Below are positions 1-12,100 of a stretch of DNA of 64,000 nucleotides, piece by piece (position 1 is the stretch's first letter; each line of letters starts with the position of its first letter). The notes beneath the pieces are model-generated. The model worked only from the letters and a program-made list of their open reading frames with translations, did no database searches and was not told the DNA's origin. The DNA lies in NCBI GenBank assembly GCA_905116865.2, contig CAJHNH020000224.1:299657-363656 (forward strand). The letters run 5' to 3'. Source of the stretch: Candidula unifasciata. Its lineage: Eukaryota; Mollusca; Gastropoda; Stylommatophora; Geomitridae. The position numbers and the translations under genes are program-made.

Positions 1-1068
1 AGTCTCCATGATGGACATGACCTCTGTTAGTGATACCCCAGTCTCCATGACGGACATGACCTCTGTTAGTGAGACCCCAGTCTCCATGATGGACATGACC
101 TCTGTTAGTGAGACCCCAGTCTCCATGATGGACATGACCTCTGTTAGTGATACCCCAGTCTCTTTGACGGACAGGACCTCGGTTAGTGATACCCCAGTCT
201 CCATGACGGACATGACCTCTGTTAGTGAGACCCCAGTCTCCATGACAGACAGGGCCTCTGTTAGTGAATCATGGTGAGACCCCAGTCTCCATGACGGACA
301 TGACCTCTGTTAGTGAGACCCCAGTCTCCATGACAGACAGGGCCTCTGTTAGTGAATCATGGTGAGACCCCAGTCTCCATGACGGACAGGGCCTCTGTTA
401 GTGAATCATGGTGAGACCCCAGTCTTCATGACAGACAGGGCCTCTGTTAGTGAATCATGGTGAGACCCCAGTCTCCATGACGGACAGGGCCTCTGTTAGT
501 GAATCATGATGAGACCCCAGTCTCCATGACGGACAGGACCTCTGTTAGTGAATCATGGTGGACCCCAGTCTCCATGACGGACAGGGCCTCTGTTAGTGAA
601 TCATGGTGAGACCCCAGTCTCCATGACGTACATGACCTCTGTTAGTGAATCATAGTGAGACCCCAGTCTCCATGACGGACATGACCTCTGTTAGTGAATC
701 ATAGTGAGACCCCAGTCTCCATGACGGACATGACCTCTGTTAGTGAATCATAGTGAGACCCCAGTCTCCATGATGGACATGACCTCTGTTAGTGATACCC
801 CAGTCTCCTTTACGGACAGGACCTCTGTTAGTGATACCCCAGTCTTCATGACGGACAGGACCTCTGTTAGTGATACCCCAGTCTTCATGACGGACAGGAC
901 CTCTGTTAGTGAGACCCCAGTCTCCATGACGGACATGACCTTTGTTAGTGAGACCCCAGTCTCCATGACGGACATTACCTTTGTTAGTGAGACCCCAGTC
1001 TCCATGACGGACATGACCTCTCTTAGTGAGATCCCAGTCTCCATGACTGCTGCAATTGTTGAAAAGCC
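1..1068. repeat. 39-bp minisatellite with 49-bp variant units
   Basis: Tandem units built around GTCTCCATGACGGACATGAC and CTCTGTTAGTGAGACCCCA. The period is 39 bp at both ends (about 1-265 and 745-1050). In the middle (about 265-745) units grow to about 49 bp by insertion of an AATCATGGTGA-like segment. The 39-bp part is a multiple of three and reads as a 13-residue repeat (MTDMTSVSETPVS), but the 49-bp units put TGA in frame and break it, so coding is unlikely. The array starts before the window. Confidence 0.95.
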
Positions 1069-1284
1069 CAGGACGACTTTCATGTTTCTGAAACCGAACC
1101 CTGGTAATCAATTATTGCGACATTGGTAATCGCGTTCACTAACAGCTTGGCCACAGAGCCACCCACAGTAGAAAATATAAAAAGGAAAACTTTAGTGATT
1201 ATATCGTAATTCGAACCTGTCTTCTCTAAATGACGACAATTTTCGCATAGTACGTACAAATGTCCTTAAATGTAAGCTAACTAG

Positions 1285-1625
1285 ATCATCGCCATCATCA
1301 AGTGCCTTGCCGACTCGACTGAACGATCATGCCACATCACAGTCTAAGTTCTCCAACAGCATCTATCAGTTCGTGTGTTGACACTTCTCCATGTCACGAC
1401 AAAAGGCTGCCTAAATGTGCTCTCATTGTCTGCCTCTGTCTCTTTCTCCACAGATCTTTCCAGTGGTCACAACAGTTCTAGTTTCCTTCATCTCATAATA
1501 TGGCCAAGAAATTATGACTGTCTGTTTCTGATCTTTGTGAAAAGTTGTCTTGGAGCCCTCGCCTCTTTCAGAACATCTGAGTTGCTCTTTTTGGCTTGCC
1601 ACAAAAAATCTAATAACTCTTCTGG
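1285..1625 (-). mobile_element. RTE-like LINE 3' tail fragment
   Basis: On the minus strand this reads as a decayed copy of the RT C-terminal tail seen again at 3240, 7435, 29488, 36550, 52660 and 60395. The plus strand shows the shared landmarks: CATCATC near the 3' end, CTCCATGTCACGAC, CAGATCTTTCCAGTGGTCAC and the ATATGGCCAAGAA block. Too degraded to be functional. Confidence 0.5.
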
Positions 1626-1864
1626 ATGATCTGCAGATGGGTGTATAGGACGCTAGACATCTGGCTTGTGATGGAGAAGTTTACCGGAGGGTTGTTATGG
1701 AACCAAGGTTCTGGTTTACTGACTTCTGTAAAACCACATTTCCACCGTTTCAAGGAAACGAAAAGGTCAACTATATAGATACCTCTACAAAATGTGCCTC
1801 GGTGGCTGTGTCTCTCAGCCAATGAAGACAATAGTAATGAAGTTTTGACACCAATGATATCTAT

Positions 1865-1985
1865 CTACTGAAAACGCTGGAGCCGCCTTAGCGCGGTAAA
1901 CCGTAGCTTGCCTACTGTCCTGAGGTCAACGGTTCAAATCTCACCATAATTTTACAATTTAACTTGACTTTCTGGCCGACCTAGT
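1865..1985 (+). mobile_element. tRNA-derived SINE-like fragment
   Basis: A short tRNA-like head (GCGCGGTAAACCGTAGCTTG, then a B-box-like GGTTCAAATC) without the full body of the SINE family found at 48435. It cannot be a tRNA gene because no cloverleaf can be closed. Confidence 0.35.
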
Positions 1986-2124
1986 GTAAAATGAGTGTCA
2001 GAAAATGTCATGTGAAGTAAAGAGAGCCGTGTAATAATGACCACACCACCCACCGTAGTGCCCATTATCGTATAAAACGTTTGGTTCTGGCATCATATTC
2101 ATCACTCGCGTGAAAGAAGTCTTT

Positions 2125-2136
2125 GTGTGTATGTGT

Positions 2137-2180
<44 letters not shown>
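2125..2180. repeat. (GT)n microsatellite
   Basis: Near-perfect GT dinucleotide run with a few TATG interruptions at its start. A C homopolymer follows at about 2233-2250. Confidence 0.95.
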
Positions 2181-2182
<2 letters not shown>

Positions 2183-2337
2183 TGGAAGGAAAGGAAAGGT
2201 AACTTTGAACGAGCACAGAGGTCCAGAGCCTGCCCCCCCCCCCCCCCCCCAAATCCGAAACCAACTACAAACGTTTTCGGTTTTTAAGTTATTGTTTACT
2301 CGTGTCGTTTTCTTCTAAATATATTTACTCACTTTAC

Positions 2338-2339
2338 AT

Positions 2340-2423
<84 letters not shown>

Positions 2424-2470
2424 TACTACTACTACTACTACTACTACTAATACTACTACTACTAATACTA

Positions 2471-2517
<47 letters not shown>

Positions 2518-2530
2518 ATTACTACTATTA
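2338..2530. repeat. (ACT)n / (GCT)n trinucleotide array
   Basis: About 45 ACT units followed by about 16 GCT units. Open frames here (poly-Thr or poly-Val) follow from the repeat composition and are not evidence of coding. Confidence 0.97.
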
Positions 2531-3060
2531 TCATTAGGCAGCTACACGGTCAAACAATCAGCTGCAAACTGAAGGTTCTTTCTTCAGGACACTCCGATCG
2601 TCGAAGTCTCATCAACTCCCTTGCGCTACGGGCGGTTCCTGCCACTTTAAGAACCACTGGCTGGTAGCCTGAAAGTTTCTCAAACTAACGGTGCTTCAAA
2701 CGCCAAACATCTGTCGCAGTTTGAGGTATAGGGCTGTCGGCTAAAGTGGGGTGTGGTGGGTGTGGGGGCATTGTCACCATTGACCGCTGTCAATAAAGTG
2801 TGTGTGAGACAGTGTGTGTGAGGGTGAGTCTGTGGGAGGGCAGCGGGTCTACAAATACTGCCACAAACGATAGGGCTGCACACTGTGAGCTGAGAGATTG
2901 TGGTTCGTGTTGCAGCAGACGACAGTCTCACTTGGGTGAGTAGCCTGATTCCATGTCTCGTGAAGTATGGTTATGTTGTCTGATTTCCTGTAAATAAGTT
3001 TTGGTTGAGTTTATCTGTCTGTATTCTTTCTTCTTTTTTCGATTTTTCTTAGCATTTACC
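2531..3060. other. no gene recognised
   Basis: Unique-looking sequence with a GT/GGGTG-rich stretch at about 2740-2835. No exon with plausible splice sites and no recognised protein. Confidence 0.5.
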
Positions 3061-3064
3061 GACT

Positions 3065-3180
3065 GTTGACTCCAGCAGAAAGTTCTGGCTGTTCGTCCGC
3101 TTGTGCACTTAGGTCTTGTTCCAGAATTTGAGTTTTACACGTACATCCGTTTTACACTGAGAAAGTAGAATGTAAAACTG
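3065..3180 (-). mobile_element. dispersed repeat family C fragment
   Basis: Reverse-orientation piece of the interspersed repeat whose fuller copies are at 6345 and 30295. Shared landmarks on the plus strand are AGAAAGTTCTGGCTGTTCGT and CTTGTTCCAGAATTTGAGTT. Confidence 0.45.
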
Positions 3181-3239
3181 CCAGACAAACAATTTCCTAA
3201 GGCCTTGGAGATGTGGTTTTATATAAGAATCCTTAGAAT

Positions 3240-3540
3240 TCCCTGGGCCGCCAAAAAGAACAACCCAGATGCTTTGAAAGAGTAGAAAGTTCGAAGACAA
3301 CTTATCACAAACATCAGAAGAAGACAGTCATCATTTTTTGGCCATATTATGAGAAGAGGAAAACTGGAGCATGGTGTAACCACTGGAAAGATCTGTGGAA
3401 AAAGAGACAGAGGAAGACAGTTCGAGAAGATTTTTGGCAACTTTGCCTCATGGCATACAGGGTTGTCAGTACAAGAAATGATACATGATGTTGAAGATTG
3501 AAGATTGTAAAGTCGGCGAAGCTCTTGATGGTGATGATAA
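3240..3540 (+). mobile_element. RTE-like LINE 3' tail fragment
   Basis: Decayed RT C-terminal tail. The translated block resembles IRRRQSSFFGHIMRRGKLEH, then TTGKICGKRDRGRQ and ASWHTGLSVQEMIHDVED. It ends in a TGATGGTGATGATAA tail typical of this dispersed family. The same block recurs at least six times in the window, in both orientations. Confidence 0.6.
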
Positions 3541-5100
3541 ACCCGAGAGGAAGAGAAGCGACTTATTTATATCTCACTGAAGCAATTGTTTGCATCCTTA
3601 CCCACATAGAATTGCAGGTTACCCCTGGGTTGTCTAGCCGTCACAGGTGGCCTAGTTATAACTTGCTGGAGGTTAAAGGGGGGTATTTGGGATCTACCTT
3701 GCTAGCCTGTCGTTCAGACTGATACTCTTCTAATCTCAAGATGGTAGAGTAAACTTTGGGTTGCAGACCAGAAGGGACAAACTGATCGATCCATCGATCC
3801 AAATTGTTATCACCAGCCACACTATTTATACTGTATGTTACAATCTATTTAGGAAGCGTAAAAGTACAGCACCAGAAACTGGCATGTGGGTCCGATTGTC
3901 AGCGATTGAAAACTGCATCGACAAGAATTTTTACATTTGACCTCCGACTAAAATAAGTAATAGGAAATGACATGAGAAGTAAAGTTGTCCGGTCTTATGT
4001 TGACCACAGTTCCCGCTAATTGCTGTTACATGTATAAAAATGAGAGTCTAGAACAAGTGAGGCCACACCAAGACCTAGACCCAAAACCAACAAGCTTTAC
4101 TGTCTCTCACCCTCCACCCTCCCCCTCCCCTCCACCTTGTTTCTCCTCCGAGGCTGGAGTAAACTGACTAGATATTGTGGTCCTTGAACTTACCGAATGC
4201 GGAACACAAGAACATTCATACGTATGCAGACAGAAACAAACATCCAAATACCCGCATTAAAAAGAAAAGTGATAACCTAAACATTGCTAACTTGGAACTG
4301 ATGTGGCCAAATCGTGGATACTGCTAGTGAAACACGGTTGGACTTTGATCGTAAAATAAAAGGTGACGACCGTTCTTTTTCTCGGAATAGTCACATTTAG
4401 TAATATGTAAAAGGGCTTCAGTGTGTGAAACTGTCTGGTCAAAGGAGGCGCGAAGAATGATAATATTCGATTTTCCTATGCACATATCTTGTTAGGAGCA
4501 AACCTTCGCCCGTTATTATGAAAGAAAGTCTTATTCTCCCCTCCTCAACCTCATTTTAGTTTCCACCGCTGCCCTGTATGAAGCCCTAGGGGAAATAGAG
4601 GTCTAATTCAGAGATTATTTGTAATATCCCCGTCTCGTCTTCTACTTTACCTTTGTCTCCACAGCTGCTGTAGTCATTACCCTAAGTGCAGCCGGGGTAT
4701 CCCCTTTAACACTATTTAACCATTTAGGAAACAGACAAGTGTAGTGTCTCAGATACATACACAAATGTGGTTTAACCGAAGAAAACAACAAAATATAATT
4801 TATTAAAATTATTTTTTAAAGGAGTAATATTGGGAAATTGAAAGGGACATAACTCCAAATGAAGTACACTTTTACTAATTATCAAAATAAATGAAGAAAT
4901 GAACAACAATCTAGGCCACCAGTGTGACTGTTAAATTAAACATTGCAGTCATAATGGCAAATGAAAACTGATCCTGTGTATTGGTCACGGTTTTGGAGAG
5001 TTAACATTTCATTTATATCAAACACATGAAACACAGAAATTGGTGTGTTATTTAAAGTATGTTTTTCTATATGACCCACGACCAGGTTCGTATTTCCGAA
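3541..5100. other. no gene recognised
   Basis: AT-rich sequence with only short random ORFs. No conserved protein, splice-bounded exon or tandem array was seen. Confidence 0.5.
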
Positions 5101-5103
5101 TGG

Positions 5104-5430
5104 TAAGTTACTTCCCGTCCTTTTTAGGATGAAATGTTTCGTTTTTTGAAGCCCTACTTTGGCTTTGCCATAAATATGGCCTAAAGGCTGAACGCGGTTT
5201 CTGGGACCTCTCCACGGTGATCCTCATACCCCACCAGGACATCACACAAGCGATAAACACCCGATGACACAAAGTGCCACCATGTGAATGAGTATTACCG
5301 TGGAGAGGTCCCAGAAACCGCGTTCAGACAATTGGCCATATTTATGACCTGCCTATATTGCTGTCCCTGGCAAAAGCCAGAGTAGGGCTTCAAATAACAA
5401 AAAATTACGTCCTAAAAAGGACGTAAGGAA
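5104..5430. mobile_element. palindromic MITE, full-length copy
   Basis: A near-perfect foldback. The left arm (5104-5225) and right arm (about 5285-5430) are reverse complements, sharing CGTCCTTTTTAGGA at the ends, TTTGAAGCCCTACT, and GAACGCGGTTTCTGGGACCT next to the loop. The loop is about 60 bp. No ORF, so it is non-autonomous. Partial relatives lie at 7775 and 18855. Target-site duplication is unclear. Confidence 0.8.
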
Positions 5431-6340
5431 TACATACAGTATGACTAGTTATCTGAATAGTGATGCCTTGTGTCACCGAATATTTATCCCTCGCTGTGCA
5501 GTTCTTATGAGGTTGAATGTCGCGCATTTGATTATTTCCTGACTTCTCATCGAACCACACCGGATTGCACATTTTACTGTGATGGTGTTCATTTAAAAAA
5601 TAAAACATAGTAAGTGAGCAGACACTAGTAGGGGTCCTTTATTATGACTCACTCACTGTATATGTTCGCTGCTCGTTCTGCAGTCCTCCTTACTTGAAAT
5701 GCTGGCCTGAGAAGCCAAACGACTTGCTCCAATGTTGCTGTGTCTGGCTCGTGTTCTTATTGGGTGTCTACTAATTATCGTCAAGTGAAGACCAACGCCT
5801 CCAAATATGGACATGGAAATAGTGATTTGGTACTTGCTGGTGCACGTCTGGGTGTGATAAACTGGAAACCTTGTCAATCTTGTAGTTGTAACAGAATGTT
5901 TACTGTCTGCCATTGATACTGCAGCTATACATTCAGGCACACATGCACTCTTACGAAACATTGAGGGTCGCTGACTATTTGTGTATTCATTATTCTCTAA
6001 ATCTTCTGTGTCCTTCACTTCTTAAGCTTCTGCTTTCTTTGCCTTCTCATCTCCTTCTTTCTCTTCCTCTTCCCCCTTGGTCCTCTTCTACGTTACTGCT
6101 GTCGTTATACATAACTGATTTTCATCAACGTCATCACCAACATCATGTAAGTCTTCTTCAACTTCGTTGTCTTTGCAGAAGAAGACAAGAAAACCGTTGA
6201 GACAGAACGTCCCCGAGCCAACTCTCCATCTCTCCTCGTACACACAAGACAAACATGATTACTTAGGTGGATGCTGTGTCTCTGTCTGCATGTCTATGTC
6301 TGGAACATGGCACTAGGCTCACATCTTTATAGACCACTTC
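5431..6340. other. no gene recognised
   Basis: Contains a pyrimidine-rich stretch (about 6010-6100). ORFs of 95 and 121 codons overlap in opposite directions and match nothing recognisable, so I do not call them genes. Confidence 0.45.
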
Positions 6341-6344
6341 CTCG

Positions 6345-6570
6345 TGTCAGTTCCAGGGCCCCATTATGAGGGGGGGAGGGTAGTCCCATTGCCCCCCTAA
6401 GAAGCATGTCGTAAAAGTCGATCAGTTAGTGGTGCAATCTTTTAAGAGATGAGGAACTAACAGTCTGCACACAAATAGGCCAAATCTGTAATATGCATGT
6501 AAACCCAAGTTCTGGAACAAGACTTAAAATCCAGAAGTGGATGAATAACCAAAAAGTTTCCTGGAGTTTA
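6345..6570 (+). mobile_element. dispersed repeat family C copy (SINE-like)
   Basis: Begins GGGCCCCATTATGAGG and continues through AAGCATGTCGTAAAAGTCG, CAAGTTCTGGAACAAGACT and GAGTTTACAGCC. The same order of blocks is found at 30295-30560 and, inverted, at 51695-52015. Non-coding, about 220-320 bp, so SINE-like, though no clear tRNA head was identified. Confidence 0.6.
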
Positions 6571-6775
6571 CAGCCGATAAAAGCGAAAGTTTACAGCCGA
6601 TAAAAGCGAAAGTTTACAGCCGATAAAAGCGAAAGTTTACAGCCGATAAAAGCGAAAGTTACAGCTGTTTTTAAGACGTTTACAGCCGATCGCGAAAGTC
6701 AGCCGATAAAGCCGTAAAATGACCAGTCAGCAGCTGTTTAACAGACGTGATCGTCTAAAAGCCGTTTACAAATGT
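6567..6775. repeat. 23-bp tandem array grown from a family C tail
   Basis: Unit AGTTTACAGCCGATAAAAGC plus GAA, about four clean copies, then degenerate ones to about 6775. The unit is the 3' end of the family C copy just upstream (compare GAGTTTACAGCCGGTGAA at 30545). Confidence 0.85.
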
Positions 6776-7248
6776 CTATTTATACAAATCTAATTTCTGG
6801 GTCACCCCGGGGTCAGGGGTAATCATTTGTGACCTAATTTCTTCAGAAACCACACAAGGAACGACCCTGAGCCGACTAAAGACAATTAAATAACAACAGA
6901 TTTGACCCATTTTAATGTGAACTGGCAAAAAACAAAAACATCCTCTTGTTGGCCAGATATCGATTCATAGGATGGCATTACAACGCCCTACCCATGGGCG
7001 CCGAAACAAGGAAAACATAGGGGTGCCTGTAATGGTAAAGGCAATGTGTCGGCAGCTTTAAAAATATTTCAATGGCCTTGTTTAGGTACGCACTAGTACT
7101 TATTGCTATAATTAATATCAGTATGTTATGAATTGCAAACAATATATATGATGATGATAAAGACAGAGGTAGAGGCGATACTGATTGCTGGAGCCATTAA
7201 TCACAGATCAAGAATACATGGATCTAGTGTGATCACCACAATATGTCA

Positions 7249-7249
7249 T

Positions 7250-7339
<90 letters not shown>
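7249..7339. repeat. (AT)n microsatellite
   Basis: About 44 AT units without interruption. Confidence 0.98.
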
Positions 7340-7341
<2 letters not shown>

Positions 7342-7434
7342 GAGTTCATCACGCTGGACATATATTTAAATGGTTTCCCTATCTTCCAAAAAGAAAGGGG
7401 GCGCTCCGAAAATGTTTTCAAATAAGTGAAGACT

Positions 7435-7735
7435 CGAACACTGCAATATCACAAGTACCAGAAAATGACAACCGTAATGTTTGGCTTTTTTTTTTTTTTT
7501 TTTAAGAGAACTAACACATGTTAAAACCACTAGAAAAGAGGAACTAACAAATGTTAAAACCACTAGAAAAAGGGAACTAACACATACTGTACCCACTAAA
7601 ATGATCTGTGGAAAAAAGAGACAGATTAAATAAACGCGACGAGATTCTTGGCAGTCTTTTGTCATGGCATGGAGGGGTGTCAGCACACGAATTCATACAT
7701 GCTGTTGAAGATCGCAGGTTGTGGAGTGTCATTAG
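7435..7735 (+). mobile_element. RTE-like LINE 3' tail fragment
   Basis: Same family as 3240: ATGATCTGTGGAAAAAAGAG, then TCATGGCATGGAGGGGTGTC and CATGCTGTTGAAGATCG. Inside it a segment of about 38 bp (GGAACTAACAAATGTTAAAA type) is repeated three times, and a T17 run is present. Confidence 0.55.
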
Positions 7736-7774
7736 CATATATATTATCCGTCATCCCCTTGTGGTATGCAATTT

Positions 7775-7935
7775 TTCGTCATTTTGAGGCCAGGGGCCGC
7801 AATATAGCCCGGCCATAACTATGACCTAACACAGTTTCCGGGACCTCTCCACGGGTGATCCTCATCTGCATGGTGGCTCTTTGTGTCAGCGGGTGTTTGT
7901 CGCTTGTGTGATGTCCTGGTGGGGTAAAATGTACT
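7775..7935. mobile_element. MITE family copy, one arm
   Basis: Matches the left half of the 5104 foldback: GGGACCTCTCCACGG, GTGATCCTCATCTGCATGGT, then a loop like GTTTGTCGCTTGTGTGATGT. The partner arm is missing or decayed. Confidence 0.6.
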
Positions 7936-8084
7936 ACTACTAATAATAGGTTTTGGAGAGGCATGATCGCCCTCGACCAATGGGTTTCATGATGTGATGA
8001 TATGTTCTTTTAAATTTTAAAGCATCATTCACAACTGCTAGCTTCATCAACCAGTCTGAATCACAATTTTTAAAGTAAATGACC

Positions 8085-8340
8085 CTTTGCCATGCTTTAA
8101 GTCGTACTGGGTATGTAGGGCTAGACCTATATAGAACCATCGGCATTCGGTGAGGGATATGGTTAACATCACACCGGCTGCCTTTACTTCCCATGACTGT
8201 AAATAGTACCCAAATCAATGCTGGGTCGACCTAGGAGCCAAGGTCATTTTTGAAAATATCCGGCTCTGTCAGGTTCTGAACCCAGACCTTCAGATCCGCA
8301 GCGAGCATCTAGACGCTACATCACGGCGCTTTCCCTCCTC
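8085..8340 (-). mobile_element. tRNA-derived SINE family A copy
   Basis: Reverse-oriented copy of the SINE at 48435. On the plus strand: CATGACTGTAAATAGTACCC, GGGTCGACCTAGGAGCCAAG, and the tRNA-like head in reverse near CATCTAGACGCTACATCACG. A C-rich run (8338-8392) abuts the head. Confidence 0.6.
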
Positions 8341-8764
8341 CCCCCCCCCCCTTTTCCTCCCCACCGCCCCCCCCCCCACCCTCACCTCCTCCCCAAACAG
8401 AGTTATGGATTTTTTTAATGGATGTTGTTTTCCAAGTAGTTGTACAGAACAAATAGACAACAGGAAATTTAGTGGAAAGTCAAGGCTACCGGCGTGATAA
8501 CCACATCACCCAACCATTGTAGACTGCTCTACAAAACTGTGGAGACCTCCCATTAACGTAAGAGTCTTCAAATTATAATCATGGGAAAGGTCTATTTGTA
8601 ACAGCTTTTATTCAGTACGGTTGTGTTTGTATGTTTCTCAGGTAGTGACTTTGCAGTCCATTATTATTTTTATTTTATTTATTACACACCTCTTATTCGT
8701 TTTAAGGAGGAGACCTCCATTTTTTGTCACCATTCTCTAACATAAGTATCCGGAAACCATGAGT

Positions 8765-8960
8765 TCTTAACTCTTTGGCTCGGTACTATGGATATCGCAA
8801 CCCTTCGGCCTTGATTCCATGATAAATACCGTAAATCTGGGATAAATGTGGCTTTTCTGCCTACCCCCTGGCGTGAACCCGAACTACAAGGAGTTCGTCA
8901 ACCGGTCGTCGCGAAGTCAGGTTTAGCCAACTACGCTAGCGAGCCGGGTGTTCTCTAACA
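8765..8960 (-). mobile_element. second tRNA-like SINE
   Basis: On the minus strand it begins CACCCGGCTCGCTAGCGTAG and TTGGCTAAACCTGACTTCGC, and has a B-box-like GTTCGGGTTCACGCC. That is the layout of a tRNA-derived SINE head. The arms do not form an intact tRNA. Confidence 0.45.
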
Positions 8961-9030
8961 TTCATCAGTACGTCTAGATGTGCAGGCATATGGCGGTTTT
9001 CAAATAACCAATTATACTTGTGTCTCCTAG

Positions 9031-9123
9031 GTCAAACCTGGCACGAGTTCGAAGGTCACTGCTACGCAGTCCTCAGCGTCAAGAACAACTTCGATACATG
9101 CAAGTTTGCTTGTCAACAATACG
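9031..9123 (+). CDS. CTLD exon 1
   Basis: Acceptor TGTCTCCTAG and donor GTCAGT. Encodes the start of the CTLD: QTWHEFEGHCYAV, then the first cysteine pair in TCKFACQQYG. It begins with two bases that complete a split codon and ends in phase 1, matching the next exon. Confidence 0.88.
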
Positions 9124-12100
9124 GTCAGTGTGTCCATTGTGAATATCGTTATCACTATTATCATCCTCGTCGTCATCATCATCGTCAAGTGTTTCATGTC
9201 ACGGGCTATGTGGAAGAGATTCACGGTCATCCAGTTCCATGGATTAAGTCTAGTGGTGTTCTCTGCCATCCCATCTGCGTTACTATAACTGTGATGCCAA
9301 CTTGATGAAGTTTTTATCCACATGTGAGAACTAGGGGGCACTACGGCCATGTCTGACTAGGGCCTTATGGGTAAACTTCCTATGAGATGTAACCGGTTTT
9401 CTGGCATTTGCCTTGGAAGATTACTATCAAGGTTCCACTCTGAGTTGCAGAAGTAGTCTGTAGTTGTCAACTCAGACGGGAAAGTGGGTTAAGTCAGTAA
9501 TTTATACTTTATATTTTGTTTTGTCTACCTCTCAATAGTTTTCCTCGTGATGTCCACTGGTAGTACTATCGCTGCTGCTTGCTTGGGAAGACAGTGGTGC
9601 CCGTTCTTTCCTCGTGATGTCCACTGGTAGCACTATCGCTGCTGCTTGCTTGGGAAGACAGTGGTGCCCGTTCTTTCCTCGTGATGTCCACTGGTAGCAC
9701 TATCGCTGCTGCCTGCTTGGGAAGACAGTGGTGCCCGTTCTTTCCTCGTGATGTCCACTGGTAGCACTATCGCTGCTGCTTGCTTGGGGAGACAGAAGAG
9801 CCCGTTCTTTCCTCGTCATGTCCACTGGTAGCACTATTGCTGCTGCTTGCTTGGGGAGACAGAAGAGCCCGTTCTTTCCTCGTGATGTCCACTGGTAGCA
9901 CTATCGCTGCTGCTTGCTTGGGGAGACAGAAGAGCCCGTTCTTTCCTCGTGATGTCCACTGGTAGCACTATCGCTGCTGCTTGCTTGGGGAGACAGAAGA
10001 GCCCGTTCTTTCCTCGTCATGTCCACTGGTAGCACTATTGCTGCTGCTTGCTTGTGGAGACAGAAGAGCCCGTTCTTTCCTCGTGATGTCCACTGGTAGC
10101 ACTATCGCTGCTGCTTGCTTGGGGAGACAGAAGAGCCCGTTCTTTCCTCGTCATGTCCACTGGTAGCACTATTGCTGCTGCTTGCTTGTGGAGACAGTAG
10201 TGCCCGTTCTTTCCTCGTGATGACCACTGGTAGCACTATCGCTGCTGCTTGCTTGGGGAGACAGTGGTGCCCGTTCTTTCCTCGTGATGTCCACTGGTAG
10301 TATTATCGCTATTGCCTGCTTGGGGAGACAGTGGTGCCCGTTCTTTCCTCGTGATGTCCACTGGTAGCACTATCGCTGCTGCTTGCTTGGGAAGACAGTA
10401 GAGCCCGTTCTTTCCTCGTGATGTCCACTGGTAGCACTATCGCTGCTGCTTGCTTGGGAAGACAGTAGAGCCCGTTCTTTCCTCGTGATGTCCACTGGTA
10501 GCACTATCGCTGCTGCTTGCTTGGGAAGACAGTAGTGCCCGTTCTTTCCTCGTGATGTCCACTGGTAGCACTATCGCTGCTGCTTGCTTTGGGAGACAGT
10601 GGTGCCCGTTCTTTCCTCGTGATGTCCACTGGTAGCACTATCGCTGCTGCTTGCTTGGGGAGACAGAAGAGCCCGTTCTTTCCTCGTCATGTCCACTGGT
10701 AGCACTATTGCTGCTGCTTGCTTGTGGAGACAGTAGTGCCCGTTCTTTCCTCGTGATGACCACTGGTAGCACTATCGCTGCTGCTTGCTTGGGGAGACAG
10801 TGGTGCCCGTTCTTTCCTCGTGATGTCCACTGGTAGTATTATCGCTATTGCCTGCTTGGGGAGACAGTGGTGCCCGTTCTTTCCTCGTGATGTCCACTGG
10901 TAGCACTATCGCTGCTGCTTGCTTTGGGAGACAGTGGTGCCCGTTCTTTCCTCGTGATGTCCACTGGTAGCACTATCGCTGCTGCTTGCTTTGGGAGACA
11001 GTGGTGCCCGTTCTATCCTCGTGATGTCCACTGGTAGCACTATCGCTGCTGCTTGCTTGGGAAGACAGTAGAGCCCGTTCTTTCCTCGTGATGTCCACTG
11101 GTAGCACTATCGCTGCTGCTTGCTTGTGGAGACAGTGGTGATCTGATTCTATGTACCACCAATGCGGCTTTAGGGACCTGGGGGTGTAAAAGGGGGTGGG
11201 GGGGTCACCACATTGTGTGAGTGAGAGAAAAAGAGAGAGAGAGAGAAAAAGAGAGAGAGAAGGAGAGAATGTGGTTATGTACGAATGTGTATGTGAGTGT
11301 ACGTGTACGTGTGTGCTTAGATGTCGAAAACACAGAAGAAGACAGCAAAGAAAACGCACACCGATGAATGAACAGCTGCAGTTATTGTTAGATCACTCAA
11401 CAGAAGAACCAGAAAAAACAACAACTAGGCATTAACAGAGGAGCTGTGGTAGAACACTGAACTTTGTGTACGTGTGGGGGTCAGAGGCTACAAAACAAGA
11501 GGTACTGATCATGTCAGAACAAGAAACAAGCGAGAAGCTTTACCATGTTAGCATCATCATTTGTTATCCTGTAAAATTAACCATCAGTGATTCGTTCAAT
11601 GTTTAAAATAATGTCTAATCTATCAACAAAGAGTGGAGAGTTGCAGTTCTCACACCCCTGTTCCAGTCCTGTTATCAGAATAAAAGAAGGAGAAGTAGAA
11701 ACAGACGAATCTATTCAAAGTTTGTTCATTGTAATCTCAGTTAGTGCCTTAAATTCTTTAAGTTGGTACTTTCGGTTGTTTCACAAATGTTCCAAGTTTT
11801 TTACAATGCGACTGCATTTCCAGGATCGTACATGGTAGAGATCGAAGAGGATCCGGAGCTGAACTACTTGCAGACGATCATTGAAGGCTCCACCGATGAC
11901 TTCTGGGTGGGGTTAGAGTTCAACAACGCCACTCGCAGTAAGTTCTCATCAACAACATCATCATGTTCATGTAGCAGAACGTCGCTCTCATCACGGTCAG
12001 CGTGAAAGAAACTCGGTGTCTAGCCAGCTGTCCTGCCTTGTGCACTTGTATACCCAAGGTGGCACTTATATCTTGTGCCCATCTTCGTGCTGGTTGGCTC

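Noticed and set aside
9780..10836. Four nearly identical 61-codon ORFs starting MLGETEEPVLSS
   Set aside because: Each spans three units of the 67-bp array and recurs because 3 x 67 is a multiple of three; no gene.
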